Shown: positions 1 to 10,340 of the stretch, piece after piece
Layout of the letters: every line of letters starts with the position of its first letter
Numbering within the stretch: position 1 is the stretch's first letter
Source of the DNA: CAWKMN01 sp963850765
GTDB taxonomy: Bacteria > Chloroflexota > Anaerolineae > Aggregatilineales > Aggregatilineaceae
NCBI GenBank assembly: GCA_963850765.1
Contig: CAWKMN010000006.1
Span: 186,001 to 250,000 of the forward strand
Length of the DNA: 64,000 nt
Direction: 5' to 3'
Translations under genes and position numbers: made by a program
The notes under the pieces: generated by a model
Database searches by the model: none
What the model saw: only the letters and a program-made list of their open reading frames with translations
What the model was told of the DNA's origin: nothing

Positions 1-203
1 CAGCTCGACTTCACCACGCCGGGGATTTTGCCCTCAAGGGCCAGTTCCCGGAAGTGAATACGGCATAATCCGAAACGGCGCATATATCCGCGCGGACGCC
101 CGCAAACTTTGCCGGAGTCCGGGTCAACATACTGGCAGCGATTCCGCACGCGCACTTTGTATTTACGCTGCTTCTCGCGCGCCACCATGGACTTTTTCGC
201 CAT
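1..203 (-). CDS. rpsN: 30S ribosomal protein S14, type Z (partial at window edge)
   Basis: Small-subunit protein S14 of the short zinc-binding class, which helps assemble the 30S head. Reading back from ATG at 203 gives 67 codons plus the first two bases of a probable Trp codon, so only the extreme C-terminus lies outside the window. The family core CGRPRGYMRRFGLCRIHFRE is present. Two features are unusual. The first two zinc cysteines, normally CxxC, are Cys23 and Cys34 (C-x10-C) because of a short loop with DPDSGK. The last ligand of the usual CRIC is His50 (CRIH), so the site would be C3H. It sits 23 bp after rplE, the normal spc-operon position. Family assignment is certain; that the altered site still binds zinc is inference. 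Confidence 0.93.
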   Translation of the reverse strand, partial: MAKKSMVAREKQRKYKVRVRNRCQYVDPDSGKVCGRPRGYMRRFGLCRIHFRELALEGKIPGVVKSS

Positions 204-226
204 AAAGCAAATCCTCCGTCAGTCTT

Positions 227-775
227 TTACTGCTCGCGGAACGGCATGCCCATCAGGCGGAGCAGGCGGCGTCCCTCTTCGTCGGTTTGCGCGGTGGTCA
301 CGATCGTGATCTCCAGGCCGCGCACCTTGTCGATCTTGTCATAGTTGATTTCGGGGAACAGCAGTTGTTCCCGCAGGCCGAGCGTGTAGTTGCCACGCCC
401 GTCAAAGGCATCCGGGCTGACGCCGCTGAAGTCACGCGTGCGGGGCAGCGCCACGTTCAGCAGGCGATCGAGCAGCGCCCACATCCGGTCGCCGCGCAGG
501 TCCACCTTCACGCCGATGGCGCGGCCTTCACGCAGTTTGAACGCGGCGATGCTGACACGGGCCTTGGTGATGACGGGCTGCTGGCCGGTGATGGCCCGCA
601 TGTCTTCCACCGCGCCGTCGAGTGCCTTGGGGTTATCCAGGGCCTCGCCCACGCCGATATTCAGCACCACCTTGTTGATCCGCGGGACGCGCATCGGGGT
701 GGAAAACTTGAATTCCTGCATCAGAACCGGAACAACTTCGTTACGATAGCGTTCCTCAAGACGATTTTTTGCCAT
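227..775 (-). CDS. rplE: 50S ribosomal protein L5
   Basis: Large-subunit protein L5, 182 aa, normal bacterial length. It binds 5S rRNA and contacts P-site tRNA. Recognisable family stretches include KVVLNIGVGEA near residue 35, VGVKVDLRG-like GVKVDLRGDRM near 88, and the C-terminal LEITIVTTAQTDEEGRRLL. The ATG at 775 is preceded by a GAGG ribosome-binding site. It lies between rplX (26 bp gap) and rpsN (23 bp gap), as in the standard spc order. Confidence 0.97.
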   Translation of the reverse strand: MAKNRLEERYRNEVVPVLMQEFKFSTPMRVPRINKVVLNIGVGEALDNPKALDGAVEDMRAITGQQPVITKARVSIAAFKLREGRAIGVKVDLRGDRMWALLDRLLNVALPRTRDFSGVSPDAFDGRGNYTLGLREQLLFPEINYDKIDKVRGLEITIVTTAQTDEEGRRLLRLMGMPFREQ

Positions 776-801
776 ACAAACCTCGCTCCGACAGGATGGC
801 T

Positions 802-1125
802 CTACTCAACGTCTTTGCCGCACTTGCGACAAACCCGAAGCTTCAAACCATCTTCGGTCATACGGAAACCGACGCGCGTCGCCTCTTCGCACTGCGGGCA
901 AATCAGCATGACGTTCGAGAGGTGAATCGGCGCTTCGAATTCGATACGGCCCGGTTGGACCTGGCCGCGACCGGCCTGGACAGGGCGCTGGTGTTTTTTG
1001 GCGATGTTGACTCGCTCGACCACCACCCGATTAGCCTTGGGCAGCACGCGCAGCACTTCTCCGCGTGTCCCCTTATCTTTTCCGGCGATCACCGCGACGG
1101 TGTCACCCTTTTTGATCCGTTGCAT
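802..1125 (-). CDS. rplX: 50S ribosomal protein L24
   Basis: Assembly-initiating large-subunit protein L24, 107 aa. The N-terminal KOW motif is clear (KKGDTVAVIAGKDKGTRGEV, residues 5-24), followed by the HQRPVQAGRGQ-type loop. The C-terminus carries a zinc-ribbon-like pair, CPQC near residue 76 and CRKC near 98, a common bacterial L24 variant. It lies 31 bp after rplN in the operon. Confidence 0.97.
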   Translation of the reverse strand: MQRIKKGDTVAVIAGKDKGTRGEVLRVLPKANRVVVERVNIAKKHQRPVQAGRGQVQPGRIEFEAPIHLSNVMLICPQCEEATRVGFRMTEDGLKLRVCRKCGKDVE

Positions 1126-1156
1126 GACTTCTCACTCCAATAGTCTGGCCGGCTGC

Positions 1157-1528
1157 CTAGAGCGTCTCCGGGGCCAGCGAGACGATCTTCATGAACCCTT
1201 TTTCACGCAGTTCGCGCGCCACCGGGCCAAAGATGCGCGTGCCACGGGGGTCTTTAGTCTCCCCTTGCAGGATCACAGCCGCGTTGTCATCAAACTTGAT
1301 GTACGAGCCATCACTGCGGCGGTACTCCTTGGCTGTGCGAACGATGACCGCGCGCACCACTTCGCTCTTTTTGACCGCGCCCTGCGGCGCAGCGGACTTC
1401 ACCGCGGCCACCACGATGTCGCCCACCGTGCCGGTCTTGCGCCGCGAGCCGCCCATGACGCGGATCACCAGGAGTTCCCGCGCGCCCGTGTTGTCGGCTA
1501 CTTTTAACCGTGTTTCGTTTTGGATCAT
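1157..1528 (-). CDS. rplN: 50S ribosomal protein L14
   Basis: Large-subunit protein L14, 123 aa, full length. It sits near the factor-binding face and forms inter-subunit bridges. The highly conserved start MIQNETRLKVADNTGARELL and the region GTRIFGPVARELRE near residue 100 identify it without ambiguity. It follows rpsQ by 33 bp in spc order. Confidence 0.98.
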   Translation of the reverse strand: MIQNETRLKVADNTGARELLVIRVMGGSRRKTGTVGDIVVAAVKSAAPQGAVKKSEVVRAVIVRTAKEYRRSDGSYIKFDDNAAVILQGETKDPRGTRIFGPVARELREKGFMKIVSLAPETL

Positions 1529-1561
1529 CTCTATTTCGCCTCGTTCTGGGCCACGACCGGG

Positions 1562-1825
1562 TTACGCTTCTTCGTGCTCCGGCGTTTCCAACACTGCTTC
1601 GACTGCCCACTTTTTGGTCTTGCTGATCGGGCGGCTCTCGACGATCTGCACCAGCGCGCCGAGCGCGATGGCGTTGGTTTCGTCGTGCGCCTTGTACTTC
1701 TTCGTGATCTTGATCACTTTTTTGTACAGCCGGTGGCGCGTGGTCCGCTCCACCGCGACGACGACGGTCTTATCCATCGCGTTGCTGACGACGCGGCCCT
1801 GAAGCCGTTTGCGTTTGTTAGGCAT
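1562..1825 (-). CDS. rpsQ: 30S ribosomal protein S17
   Basis: 16S rRNA-binding protein S17, 87 aa with the chosen start. The OB-fold family core is visible: LQGRVVSNAMDKTVVVAVE near the N-terminus and KVIKITKKYKAHDE. An ATG 15 nt further upstream (1840) is in frame, but the sequence between the two ATGs contains GAGGAGG, so the second ATG at 1825 is the proper start with a strong ribosome-binding site. With this start the gene overlaps the end of rpmC by 8 nt (ATGCCTAA), suggesting translational coupling. Confidence 0.96.
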   Translation of the reverse strand: MPNKRKRLQGRVVSNAMDKTVVVAVERTTRHRLYKKVIKITKKYKAHDETNAIALGALVQIVESRPISKTKKWAVEAVLETPEHEEA

Positions 1826-2045
1826 CGGTGCCCTCCTCACGGACCAGTTCGGCGGCCAGTTCGCGCTCGCGCTGAATAGTCAGCAGGCGGGCGATGTCTT
1901 TCTTGAGCACTTTGATGCGCCCGTAGTCTTCGAGCTGTCCGGATTCCCACTGGAACCGCAGATTAAACATTTCTTCTTTGGCGCTGTTGATGGCCTGCTC
2001 AAGCTCGGCCATGGTCATGTGACGAATTTCGGCGGCGGATGGCAT
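1818..2045 (-). CDS. rpmC: 50S ribosomal protein L29
   Basis: Large-subunit protein L29 near the exit tunnel, 75 aa, two-helix hairpin. The family pattern EEMFNLRFQWESGQLED and IKVLKKDIARLLTIQRERE is clear. Its start overlaps the rplP stop codon by one base, and its 3' end overlaps rpsQ, so rplP-rpmC-rpsQ form a translationally coupled run. Confidence 0.96.
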   Translation of the reverse strand: MPSAAEIRHMTMAELEQAINSAKEEMFNLRFQWESGQLEDYGRIKVLKKDIARLLTIQRERELAAELVREEGTDA

Positions 2046-2480
2046 TAGAGCACCTCCTCGCCCGAGATCGGGTCGATACGCTTGATGAACTTGGCATCGA
2101 TGGGCAGTTTGAAGGCGGCCAGACGCAGGGCCTCCCGCGCAATCTCTTCTTCCACACCCGACATCTCGAACATCACCTTACCCGGACGAACCACCGCAAC
2201 CCAGTGATCGACCGCGCCCTTCCCCTTACCCATACGGCTTTCGGCCGCACGCTTGGTGACCGGCTTATCGGGGAAGAGGCGAATCCACACCCGGCCACGG
2301 CGCTTGATGTGACGCATGATGGTACGACGGGCCGCTTCGATCTGGCGGCTGGTGATCCAGGCGGGTTCAAGCGCCTGCAAGCCATAACTCGCCAAACTGC
2401 ACGACATTTCCGCGTTGGGCCAGGCCCCTCATACGCCCACGAAACTGCTTGCGGTGTTTAACCCGCTTTGGCATTAACAT
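2045..2480 (-). CDS. rplP: 50S ribosomal protein L16 (single-base frameshift)
   Basis: L16 lies near the A-site tRNA elbow. From ATG at 2480 the frame reads MLMPKRVKHRKQFRGRMRGL and on to NVVQFGE. The protein then continues one frame over as YGLQALEPAWITSRQIEAAR to the stop at 2045. The break is one surplus T in GAGTTATGGC (reverse of 2381-2390), where GAGTATGGC would restore GEYGLQ. Corrected length is about 144 aa, normal for the family. An alternative short start at 2407 would drop the essential N-terminal basic segment. Because L16 is essential and single-copy, a sequencing indel is far likelier than a true lesion. Confidence 0.93.
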
Positions 2481-2525
2481 GGTCGTTCAACTCCTCACCG
2501 GTCAGAACAGCCGAGGCTGCCCTGC

Positions 2526-3200
2526 TTATTGGCTCACGTAGACATCAGTGGGCTCGATCTGGCGCGGTTCTTCGCTCAGCTTCTCGCCCTTATAAATCCA
2601 GACCTTGACGCCAATGCGTCCGTAGGTGGTCAGCGCCTCGTCCGTGCCGTAGTCGATGTTCGAGCGCAGCGTATTACGCGGCACCTGGCCTTCCATCTGC
2701 CATTCGCGCCGGGCCATTTCGGCCCCAGCCAAACGGCCGCTGACCTGAATTTTGATTCCCTTCGCCCCCTGGCGCATCGCCTGGGTGACGGCGCGCTTCA
2801 TGGCGCGGCTGTGGCCGATGCGGCGTTCCAACTGGCCGGAGATATTGAGCGCGACCAGCCGGGCGTCGAGGTCTGGTTTTTCGACCTCTTCCACTTCGAC
2901 CTTCACCTTTTTGCCGGTGATCTCCTCAAGGCCCTGGCGCAGCTTCTTGACGCTTTCGCCCTTGCGGCCGATCACAATACCCGGCTTGGCCGTGAACAGC
3001 GACACCTGGACCTGGTTGGGATACCGCTCGATCTCGACCCCGGCGATCCCTGCGCGTTCGGCTTCCTTTTCGACAAACTGGCGAATCTTGAAGTCTTCTT
3101 GCAGCAGTTCGCGATAACGGTCGCCTTCGGCAAACCAGCGGGCTGACCAGTCCCGGTTAATCTTGAGACGGAACCCAATCGGGTGAATTTTACGTCCCAT
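2526..3200 (-). CDS. rpsC: 30S ribosomal protein S3
   Basis: Small-subunit protein S3 at the mRNA entry channel, 224 aa. The start MGRKIHPIGFRLKINRDWSA is typical. A KH domain with PGIVIGRKGESVKKLR lies near residues 73-88, and the C-terminal S3 domain contains GRLAGAEMARREW and YGRIGVKVWIYKGE. The gene is intact and lies 2 bp after rplV. Confidence 0.98.
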   Translation of the reverse strand: MGRKIHPIGFRLKINRDWSARWFAEGDRYRELLQEDFKIRQFVEKEAERAGIAGVEIERYPNQVQVSLFTAKPGIVIGRKGESVKKLRQGLEEITGKKVKVEVEEVEKPDLDARLVALNISGQLERRIGHSRAMKRAVTQAMRQGAKGIKIQVSGRLAGAEMARREWQMEGQVPRNTLRSNIDYGTDEALTTYGRIGVKVWIYKGEKLSEEPRQIEPTDVYVSQ

Positions 3201-3202
3201 AT

Positions 3203-3550
3203 CTATACCAACTCCTCACTCCGCTCAGCCAACACGACAGTGATGTGGCTCATCCGTTTGACACGCGGTTTGTAACGACCACGCGCGCCCGCCTTCACCC
3301 GCTTCAATCTCGGCCCTTCATTTGCCGACAGATGGGTGATGTACAGGTCCTGGCGATTCATCTCGAAGTTTTCTTCGGCATTCGCAACCGCCGATTCGAG
3401 CAACTTATAGAGGAAGTTGGCACCCTTCTGGGGCATATATCGCAGCACGACCAACGCCTGATCGGCATCCATCTTGCGGACCTGATCGCAGACCAGACGC
3501 ATCTTCTGAGCCGAGATCGGCAGGTAGCGGGCAGTAGCACGTACATCCAT
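3203..3550 (-). CDS. rplV: 50S ribosomal protein L22
   Basis: Exit-tunnel protein L22, 115 aa. The N-terminus contains ARYLPISAQKMRLVCDQVR, and the tunnel hairpin region near residues 78-95 includes GPRLKRVKAGARGRYKPR, followed by HITVVLAE. Normal length and operon position between rpsS and rpsC. Confidence 0.98.
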   Translation of the reverse strand: MDVRATARYLPISAQKMRLVCDQVRKMDADQALVVLRYMPQKGANFLYKLLESAVANAEENFEMNRQDLYITHLSANEGPRLKRVKAGARGRYKPRVKRMSHITVVLAERSEELV

Positions 3551-3574
3551 GGCTTTTATGTCCTTCCCGCCTGA

Positions 3575-3850
<276 letters not shown>

Positions 3851-3868
3851 CCTAGCCTCCGATACTCA

Positions 3869-4702
3869 CTAGCGACGCTTGCCGCGACGACGGATGATAA
3901 ACTGGTCGGTGCGCTTGTTGCGGCGCGTCTTCATTCCCAGTGCCGGCTTGCCCCAGGGCGTCTTCGGCCCCGCCATACCGATCGGCGAGCGACCTTCACC
4001 GCCGCCATGCGGGTGGCTGTTGGGGTCCATCGCGCTACCGCGCACGGTGGGACGCCAGCCCATCCAACGTTTCCGGCCTGCCTTGCCGAGCTTGACATTG
4101 CCATGCTCGGTATTCCCAACCTGGCCCACCGTCGCCGTGCAGTCCAGGTTCACCCGGCGGACTTCGCCGCTGGGCAGACGAAGCTGGCCGTAGGCCCCTT
4201 CTTTGCCCAACAACTGCGCCGATACCCCCGCCGCGCGCGCCAACTGCCCGCCGCGACCCGGCTCCAGTTCCACATTGTGGATCACCGAGCCGATCGGGAT
4301 GCCGCGCAGCGGGAGGTTATTCCCCACGCGCACTTCGGCTTCCGGGCCGCTCATCACACTGTCACCCACGCGCAGACCAAGCGGCGCGACGATATAGCGC
4401 CGTTCGCCATCCGCGTAGAGCAGCAGCGCGATGCGCGCCGACCGGTTCGGGTCGTACTCAATCGTCTCAACGCGCGCCGGGATGTTCTTCTTATCGCGCT
4501 TGAAATCGATCACGCGATAGCGGCGCTTGTGCCCGCCGCCGCGATGCCGGATCGAAACCCGGCCTTCGTGGTTGCGGCCGGCACGCTTGCGCAGATCGCG
4601 CACCAGGGCGCGGTGCGGCTTTACGCGCGTGATTTCCTCGAACGTTTGGCCCGTCATATCCCGGCGGCCGGGCGATGTGGGCTTGTAAGCTTTAATCGGC
4701 AT
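3869..4702 (-). CDS. rplB: 50S ribosomal protein L2
   Basis: Large-subunit protein L2, 277 aa, needed for subunit association and peptidyl transfer. The family signatures are present: GRNHEGRVSIRHRGGGHKRR near residues 43-61 and the C-terminal MDPNSHPHGGGEGRSPIG, which includes the conserved His region. An 80-bp spacer separates it from rplW, with no recognisable gene. Confidence 0.98.
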   Translation of the reverse strand: MPIKAYKPTSPGRRDMTGQTFEEITRVKPHRALVRDLRKRAGRNHEGRVSIRHRGGGHKRRYRVIDFKRDKKNIPARVETIEYDPNRSARIALLLYADGERRYIVAPLGLRVGDSVMSGPEAEVRVGNNLPLRGIPIGSVIHNVELEPGRGGQLARAAGVSAQLLGKEGAYGQLRLPSGEVRRVNLDCTATVGQVGNTEHGNVKLGKAGRKRWMGWRPTVRGSAMDPNSHPHGGGEGRSPIGMAGPKTPWGKPALGMKTRRNKRTDQFIIRRRGKRR

Positions 4703-4782
4703 ACCTTGACCTCAACTCCATCATGTTGGGATGTTCATTAGCCCCGTGAGGTGCGGATATCTGAACAGCCCCACTACGAACC

Positions 4783-5082
4783 CTACAGATTAAACGCGGC
4801 GATGGTCTGGCCCGGCCGGACGGTCACAACGGCCTTCTTCCAGGCTCCATGGCGCGTAAAAACCCGACGGCCACGACGCCCGCGCTTGCCCGGGATGATC
4901 ATCGTCCGCACGTCCAGCACATCGACATCAAAGATTTTGAAGACCGCTTCGGCGATCTGAATCTTGTTCGCGCGCATATCGACTTCGAAGGCGTACTTGT
5001 TGAATACCGACGCCATCTCGTGAGACTTCTCGGTGATGACCGGGCGCTTGATAATATCGTACAGGTGCAATCCTTCGGCCAT
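4783..5082 (-). CDS. rplW: 50S ribosomal protein L23
   Basis: Exit-tunnel protein L23, 99 aa, the docking site for trigger factor and SRP. Conserved features are IIKRPVITEKSHEMA near residue 10, YAFEVDMRANKIQIAEAV, and the C-terminal KKAVVTVRPGQTIAAF. It follows rplD by 9 bp. Confidence 0.97.
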   Translation of the reverse strand: MAEGLHLYDIIKRPVITEKSHEMASVFNKYAFEVDMRANKIQIAEAVFKIFDVDVLDVRTMIIPGKRGRRGRRVFTRHGAWKKAVVTVRPGQTIAAFNL

Positions 5083-5091
5083 GTTGTGCTC

Positions 5092-5721
5092 CTACTCGCT
5101 CTTGCTCAAGAAGAGCTGGATAACCTCAAGCGCATCCTGCGGGATGATCACCCGATCGTGCGACAGCAAGTCGCGGATATTCAGGTAGGATGCGCGCAAG
5201 GTCTGGGCATTGGGCAGGTTGCGCACGCTGCGCTCGACGGCCTCGTTGCGCTCGGCCACCAGCACCAGGGCGCTGTGCTCACCCACCAGTTTGTTCAGCG
5301 ATTCCTGCATGGCCTTCGTCTTGAACGACTCCAGGCTCAGCGTGTCCACGACCACGATCTGATCGTCGGCAGCCAGGGCAGAGAGCGCGCTCCGCAGCGC
5401 CTCACGGCGCATCTTGCGCGGCATCTGCTGGCTGTAATCGCGCGGCCTGGGGCCATGCGCCTTACCACCGCCGACGAAGATCGGGGCCGACCGGGCACCG
5501 TGACGGGCGCGGCCCGTGCCTTTCTGACGATACCATTTCGCTTTCGTGCGGTTGACCTCACCGCGCGTCTTGGCCTTGTGGGTACCCAGGCGGGCGTTCG
5601 CCATCTGGCGGACATACGCCTGGTGCATCAGGCCCACATTGACCTCGACCTCAAAAATATCGGCGGGAAGCTCAATCGTGCCCACCTGGTCACCGGCCAT
5701 ATTACGAACAGGGACTTCCAT
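5092..5721 (-). CDS. rplD: 50S ribosomal protein L4
   Basis: L4, 209 aa, a large-subunit protein whose loop lines the exit tunnel. The tunnel-loop signature is present: TRGEVNRTKAKWYRQKGTGR near residues 53-72, then ARHGARSAPIFVGGG. In enterobacteria L4 also represses its own operon; no equivalent target could be recognised here. The gene is intact, 28 bp after rplC. Confidence 0.97.
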   Translation of the reverse strand: MEVPVRNMAGDQVGTIELPADIFEVEVNVGLMHQAYVRQMANARLGTHKAKTRGEVNRTKAKWYRQKGTGRARHGARSAPIFVGGGKAHGPRPRDYSQQMPRKMRREALRSALSALAADDQIVVVDTLSLESFKTKAMQESLNKLVGEHSALVLVAERNEAVERSVRNLPNAQTLRASYLNIRDLLSHDRVIIPQDALEVIQLFLSKSE

Positions 5722-5749
5722 GATTCACAACTCCTTGATGCGGCGCGAC

Positions 5750-6406
5750 CTAGCGGCGGCTCTTATAAGCGGACTTGATCAGGAGGATGCCCCCCCTCGC
5801 GCCCGGCACAGAACCGCGCACAGCCAGCAGATTCTGGTCCGCATCGACTTCCACGATTTCGAGATTCTGTACGGTGACACGCTCGTCACCCATATGACCG
5901 GCCATGCGCGTGCCTTTCAAGACACGGCCTGGCGTGGTCGTCGAGCCGATCGAACCTGGGGCGCGCGTGCGATCGGACGCGCCGTGAGTGGTCGGCTGGC
6001 GGTTAAAGTTGTGCCGCTTGATGGTGCCGGCAAACCCACGGCCCTTCGACGTACCTACCACGTCAATCCGCTCGCCTTTTTCAAACACATCGCCGATCGT
6101 TAGCTTCTGCCCTTCTTCCACGTCGATTTCCTTGACGCGGAATTCGCGCAGCACGCGCAGGTCTGGCAGGGAGCGTCCATCCCGCTTGAGATGGCCCTGC
6201 TTGGGCTTATTCAGCCGCGATGACCCGTTCGTCTTGGGCGGCAGTTCGTCGAAGCCAAGCTGAACGGCGGTATAGCCATCGTTTGCTTCCGTGCGAATTT
6301 GTGTGACGTAGCACGGCCCCGCCTGGATCACGGTGACCGGAATCACCTGGCCGTTTTCGTCAAATATTTGGGTCATGCCCACTTTTTTTCCAATGAAACC
6401 CTTCAT
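5750..6406 (-). CDS. rplC: 50S ribosomal protein L3
   Basis: L3, 218 aa, one of the first assembling large-subunit proteins. Start MKGFIGKKVGMTQIFDENG and the segment TSKGRGFAGTIKRHNFNRQP followed by THGASDRTRAPGSIG identify it. The 151-bp gap to rpsJ upstream contains no ORF. It holds GC-rich sequence and the ribosome-binding site GGGAGG just before the start. Confidence 0.97.
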   Translation of the reverse strand: MKGFIGKKVGMTQIFDENGQVIPVTVIQAGPCYVTQIRTEANDGYTAVQLGFDELPPKTNGSSRLNKPKQGHLKRDGRSLPDLRVLREFRVKEIDVEEGQKLTIGDVFEKGERIDVVGTSKGRGFAGTIKRHNFNRQPTTHGASDRTRAPGSIGSTTTPGRVLKGTRMAGHMGDERVTVQNLEIVEVDADQNLLAVRGSVPGARGGILLIKSAYKSRR

Positions 6407-6557
6407 GCGTTACTGCCTCCCAGGGACTGTACGGCGAGCCTTTGACCGCTCTGCGCTGCATCATCCCTGCTTCTTGGTGAGATATATGCGATTCAGGCCC
6501 GCTGTCGCCCGCTGCATCCCCCTGCGATCTCGGAACAGGGAAGGGCGGGCTTGCCGG

Positions 6558-6866
6558 CTAAATTTTGATCTCGATGTCCACGCCCGCCGGCAAATTCAGC
6601 CGCATCAGTGTATCGATGGTCTTGGCGTCAGGGTCTAACACATCGATCAAGCGTTTGTGGGTCCTGATCTCAAAATGTTCCTGCGAGTCTTTGTCGATAA
6701 ACGGCGAGCGCCGGATCGTAAACCGCTCGATACGCGTCGGCAGCGGCACGGGGCCGACTACGTGCGCGCCTGTCCGTTCTGCCGTCTCTACGATACGCTG
6801 GGCCGATTGGTCCAGCACGCGATGATCATACGCCTTTAGCCGGATGCGGATTTTTTGTTTTGCCAT
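6558..6866 (-). CDS. rpsJ: 30S ribosomal protein S10 (NusE)
   Basis: S10 works in the 30S head and as the NusE transcription antitermination factor. With ATG at 6866 the protein is 102 aa, beginning MAKQKIRIRLKAYDHRVLDQ and containing GPVPLPTRIERFTIRRSPF. A longer in-frame extension to 6941 has no family similarity, so the internal start is preferred. It lies 101 bp downstream of tuf. Confidence 0.97.
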   Translation of the reverse strand: MAKQKIRIRLKAYDHRVLDQSAQRIVETAERTGAHVVGPVPLPTRIERFTIRRSPFIDKDSQEHFEIRTHKRLIDVLDPDAKTIDTLMRLNLPAGVDIEIKI

Positions 6867-6967
6867 AGACTTTCTTCTTATCCAAGTTTTCATAAGGAGA
6901 CCGGCAGATACCACCGCCATGCTGAAACCCGTGGCGTGCAACTTGCCGGCCTCCAGGCCTTTTAGTC

Positions 6968-8164
<1,197 letters not shown>

Positions 8165-8197
8165 GCTGCCTCTCCCTGATTCTGAGTGTACTTGGTT

Positions 8198-8227
8198 TTC
8201 TGCCCGAACCGATCCAATCGGGCAGAA
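8198..8227. promoter_or_regulatory. fusA-tuf intergenic hairpin
   Basis: A perfect inverted repeat: TCTGCCCGA (8199-8207) pairs with TCGGGCAGA (8218-8226) around a 10-nt loop, extendable by one T-A pair. It fills the 70-bp gap between the fusA stop and the tuf start. There is no T-run on the minus (sense) side, so it is not a standard terminator. It may be an RNA processing or stability element that lets tuf accumulate above fusA (inference). Confidence 0.55.
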
Positions 8228-8234
8228 GCATCCG

Positions 8235-10335
8235 TTATCCACCGCTCCGCATCACTGCTTCGACGATAGATTCCGGTGCGGGTCGATATTGTTCAAATTC
8301 CATCGTGAAACTACCGCGCCCCTGCGACATGTTGCGCAGGCTCGTTGCGTAGCCGAACATTTCACCCAGCGGTGAATGTGCGCGGACCGACGCGATACCG
8401 TCCGTGCGTGTGTCCATCCCGGCGATCACGGAACGCCGCGCCGACAGGTCGGCAATGACATCTCCCGCGTATTCTTCCGGGACAACCACTTCGACGCGCA
8501 TGAACGGTTCCAGCAAAATCGGCTTGCCGCGCTGGATCGCGTCTTTGAGTGCCATCGAACCGGCGATTTTAAACGCCAGTTCGGACGAATCCACTTCATG
8601 ATACGAGCCGTCGATCAGGCTGGCCTTAAAGCGCACCACCGGGAAGCCCGCCAGTACGCCGCTCTGCGCGGCCTCGCGCATGCCTTCCAGGGTGGGCTTG
8701 ATGTATTCCTTGGGGATCGAGCCGCCGACGGTTTTATCTTCGATGATGTAGTCCTCTTCGACGTCTTCCGGCAGGGGTTCAACCCGGATGACGGCATGAC
8801 CATATTGGCCGCTGCCGCCGGTCTGACGCACGAAGCGCCCTTCGCCCCGTGCTGGGACGGTCAACGTCTCGCGGTACGAGACACGCGGCTTGCCCACGCG
8901 CGCATCCACTTTGAATTCGCGCTTCAGCCGGTCTACCAGCACGTCAAGATGCAACTCGCCCATGCCTGAGATCAGGGTCTGGCCGGTCTGCTCGTTCACG
9001 CGCACGACAAAGGTCGGGTCTTCTTCGGCCAGTTTCGACAGCGCGATGCCCATCTTGTCCTGATCGGCGGTGGTGCGCGGCTCGATCGCCACGGAGATCA
9101 CCGGCTCTGGGAAATCGATGTTTTCCAGGATGAGCGGGTGGTGCTGATCGGCCAGCGTCTCGCCGGTGAAGGTATCCTTCAGGCCGAGCGTCGCGGCGAT
9201 GTCGCCCGCGTGTACTTCGGTGACATCCTCGCGCCGATCCGCGAACATCCGCACCACGCGCCCGATGCGCTCCTTCCGATCCTTGGACGTATTGAGCACC
9301 GTCGAACCGGCGGTGATCACGCCCGAATAGACGCGGAAGTAGGCCAACCGCCCCACAAAGGGATCGGTCTGAATTTTGAACACCAGCGCCGACAGCGGTT
9401 CGTCATCGCGGGGATGCCGGTCTTCGGTCTGATCGTTCTTCGGATTGATACCCTGAATGGCGGGAACATCGAGCGGGGAAGGGAGGTAGTCCACCACAGC
9501 ATCCAGCAAAAGCTGGACCCCACGATTACGGAGCGACGAGCCGCACAAAACCGGCTGGCGCTCACCCTTAATCGTCGCCTGACGCAGCGCTTCGACCAGT
9601 TCTTCGGTGCTGATCGTCTCTTCGGCCAGATAACGCTCGGTCAGATCCTCGTTTGTCTCGACGATCTGCTCGATCATGGCGGCGCGGGCCGCTTCGGACC
9701 TCGTCCAGCATCTCGGCCGGGATCGGCTGCCGCTCGACGGTCTGGCCCTCGGCATCGGCAGACGTGACCATTTCCATGTTGACGAGATCGATGATCCCGC
9801 GGAAATCGGGGCCTTCGCCGTAAGGCAGTTGGATCACGACCGGATTACCCTTGAGCCGGTCTACAATCATGTCCACGCAGCGGTGGAAATCCGCGCCGAC
9901 GCGGTCCATCTTGTTGACAAAACAGATGCGCGGCACCTGATAGTCGTTCGCCTGACGCCACACGGTTTCGGACTGCGGCTCCACACCGGCCACGCCATCA
10001 AAGACCACCACACCGCCATCCAGCACGCGCAGACTGCGCTGCACCTCGGCCGTGAAATCCACATGGCCGGGGGTGTCGATGAGATTGATCTGATGGCCGC
10101 GCCAGAAGGCGGTGACTGCCGCCGCCGTGATGGTGATGCCGCGTTCTTTTTCCTGTTCCATGTAGTCGGTCGTGGCCGCGCCATCATGCACCTCGCCCAT
10201 GCGATGAATCAAGCCGGCATAATACAACACACGCTCGGTGGTGGTTGTTTTGCCAGCATCAATGTGGGCAATGATGCCGATATTGCGGACCCGGGCCAGG
10301 TCCAGAACGCTGCCCGTCGTGGCTTTTTTCGACAT
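8235..10335 (-). CDS. fusA: Elongation factor G (single-base frameshift)
   Basis: Translocation GTPase. The N-terminal frame from ATG 10335 carries the P-loop AHIDAGKT (23-30), DTPGHVDFT and NKMDRVGADF. The C-terminal frame carries domains II-V, ending in SMALKDAIQ and PLGEMFGYATSLRNMSQGRG. They join at about 9700: the sense strand reads CTGGACGAGGTCCGAAGCG, and removing one T restores MLDEAEAARAAMIEQIVE. Corrected length is about 699 aa, typical. The gene is essential, so the lesion is probably a base-calling error. It lies 5 bp after rpsG. Confidence 0.95.
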
Positions 10336-10340
10336 GACCT

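Noticed and set aside
2381..2395. Programmed ribosomal frameshift in rplP
   Set aside because: No slippery heptamer, no known precedent for L16, and many similar breaks elsewhere in the window point to base-call errors.
6940..6967. Terminator after tuf (GGCC-TCCA-GGCC-TTTT)
   Set aside because: The T-run follows on the plus strand, opposite to transcription, and the stem is only four pairs.
9690..9710. Genuine split of EF-G into two proteins
   Set aside because: Both halves are conserved to the junction and removing one T restores a full-length EF-G; no ribosome-binding site precedes the second half.
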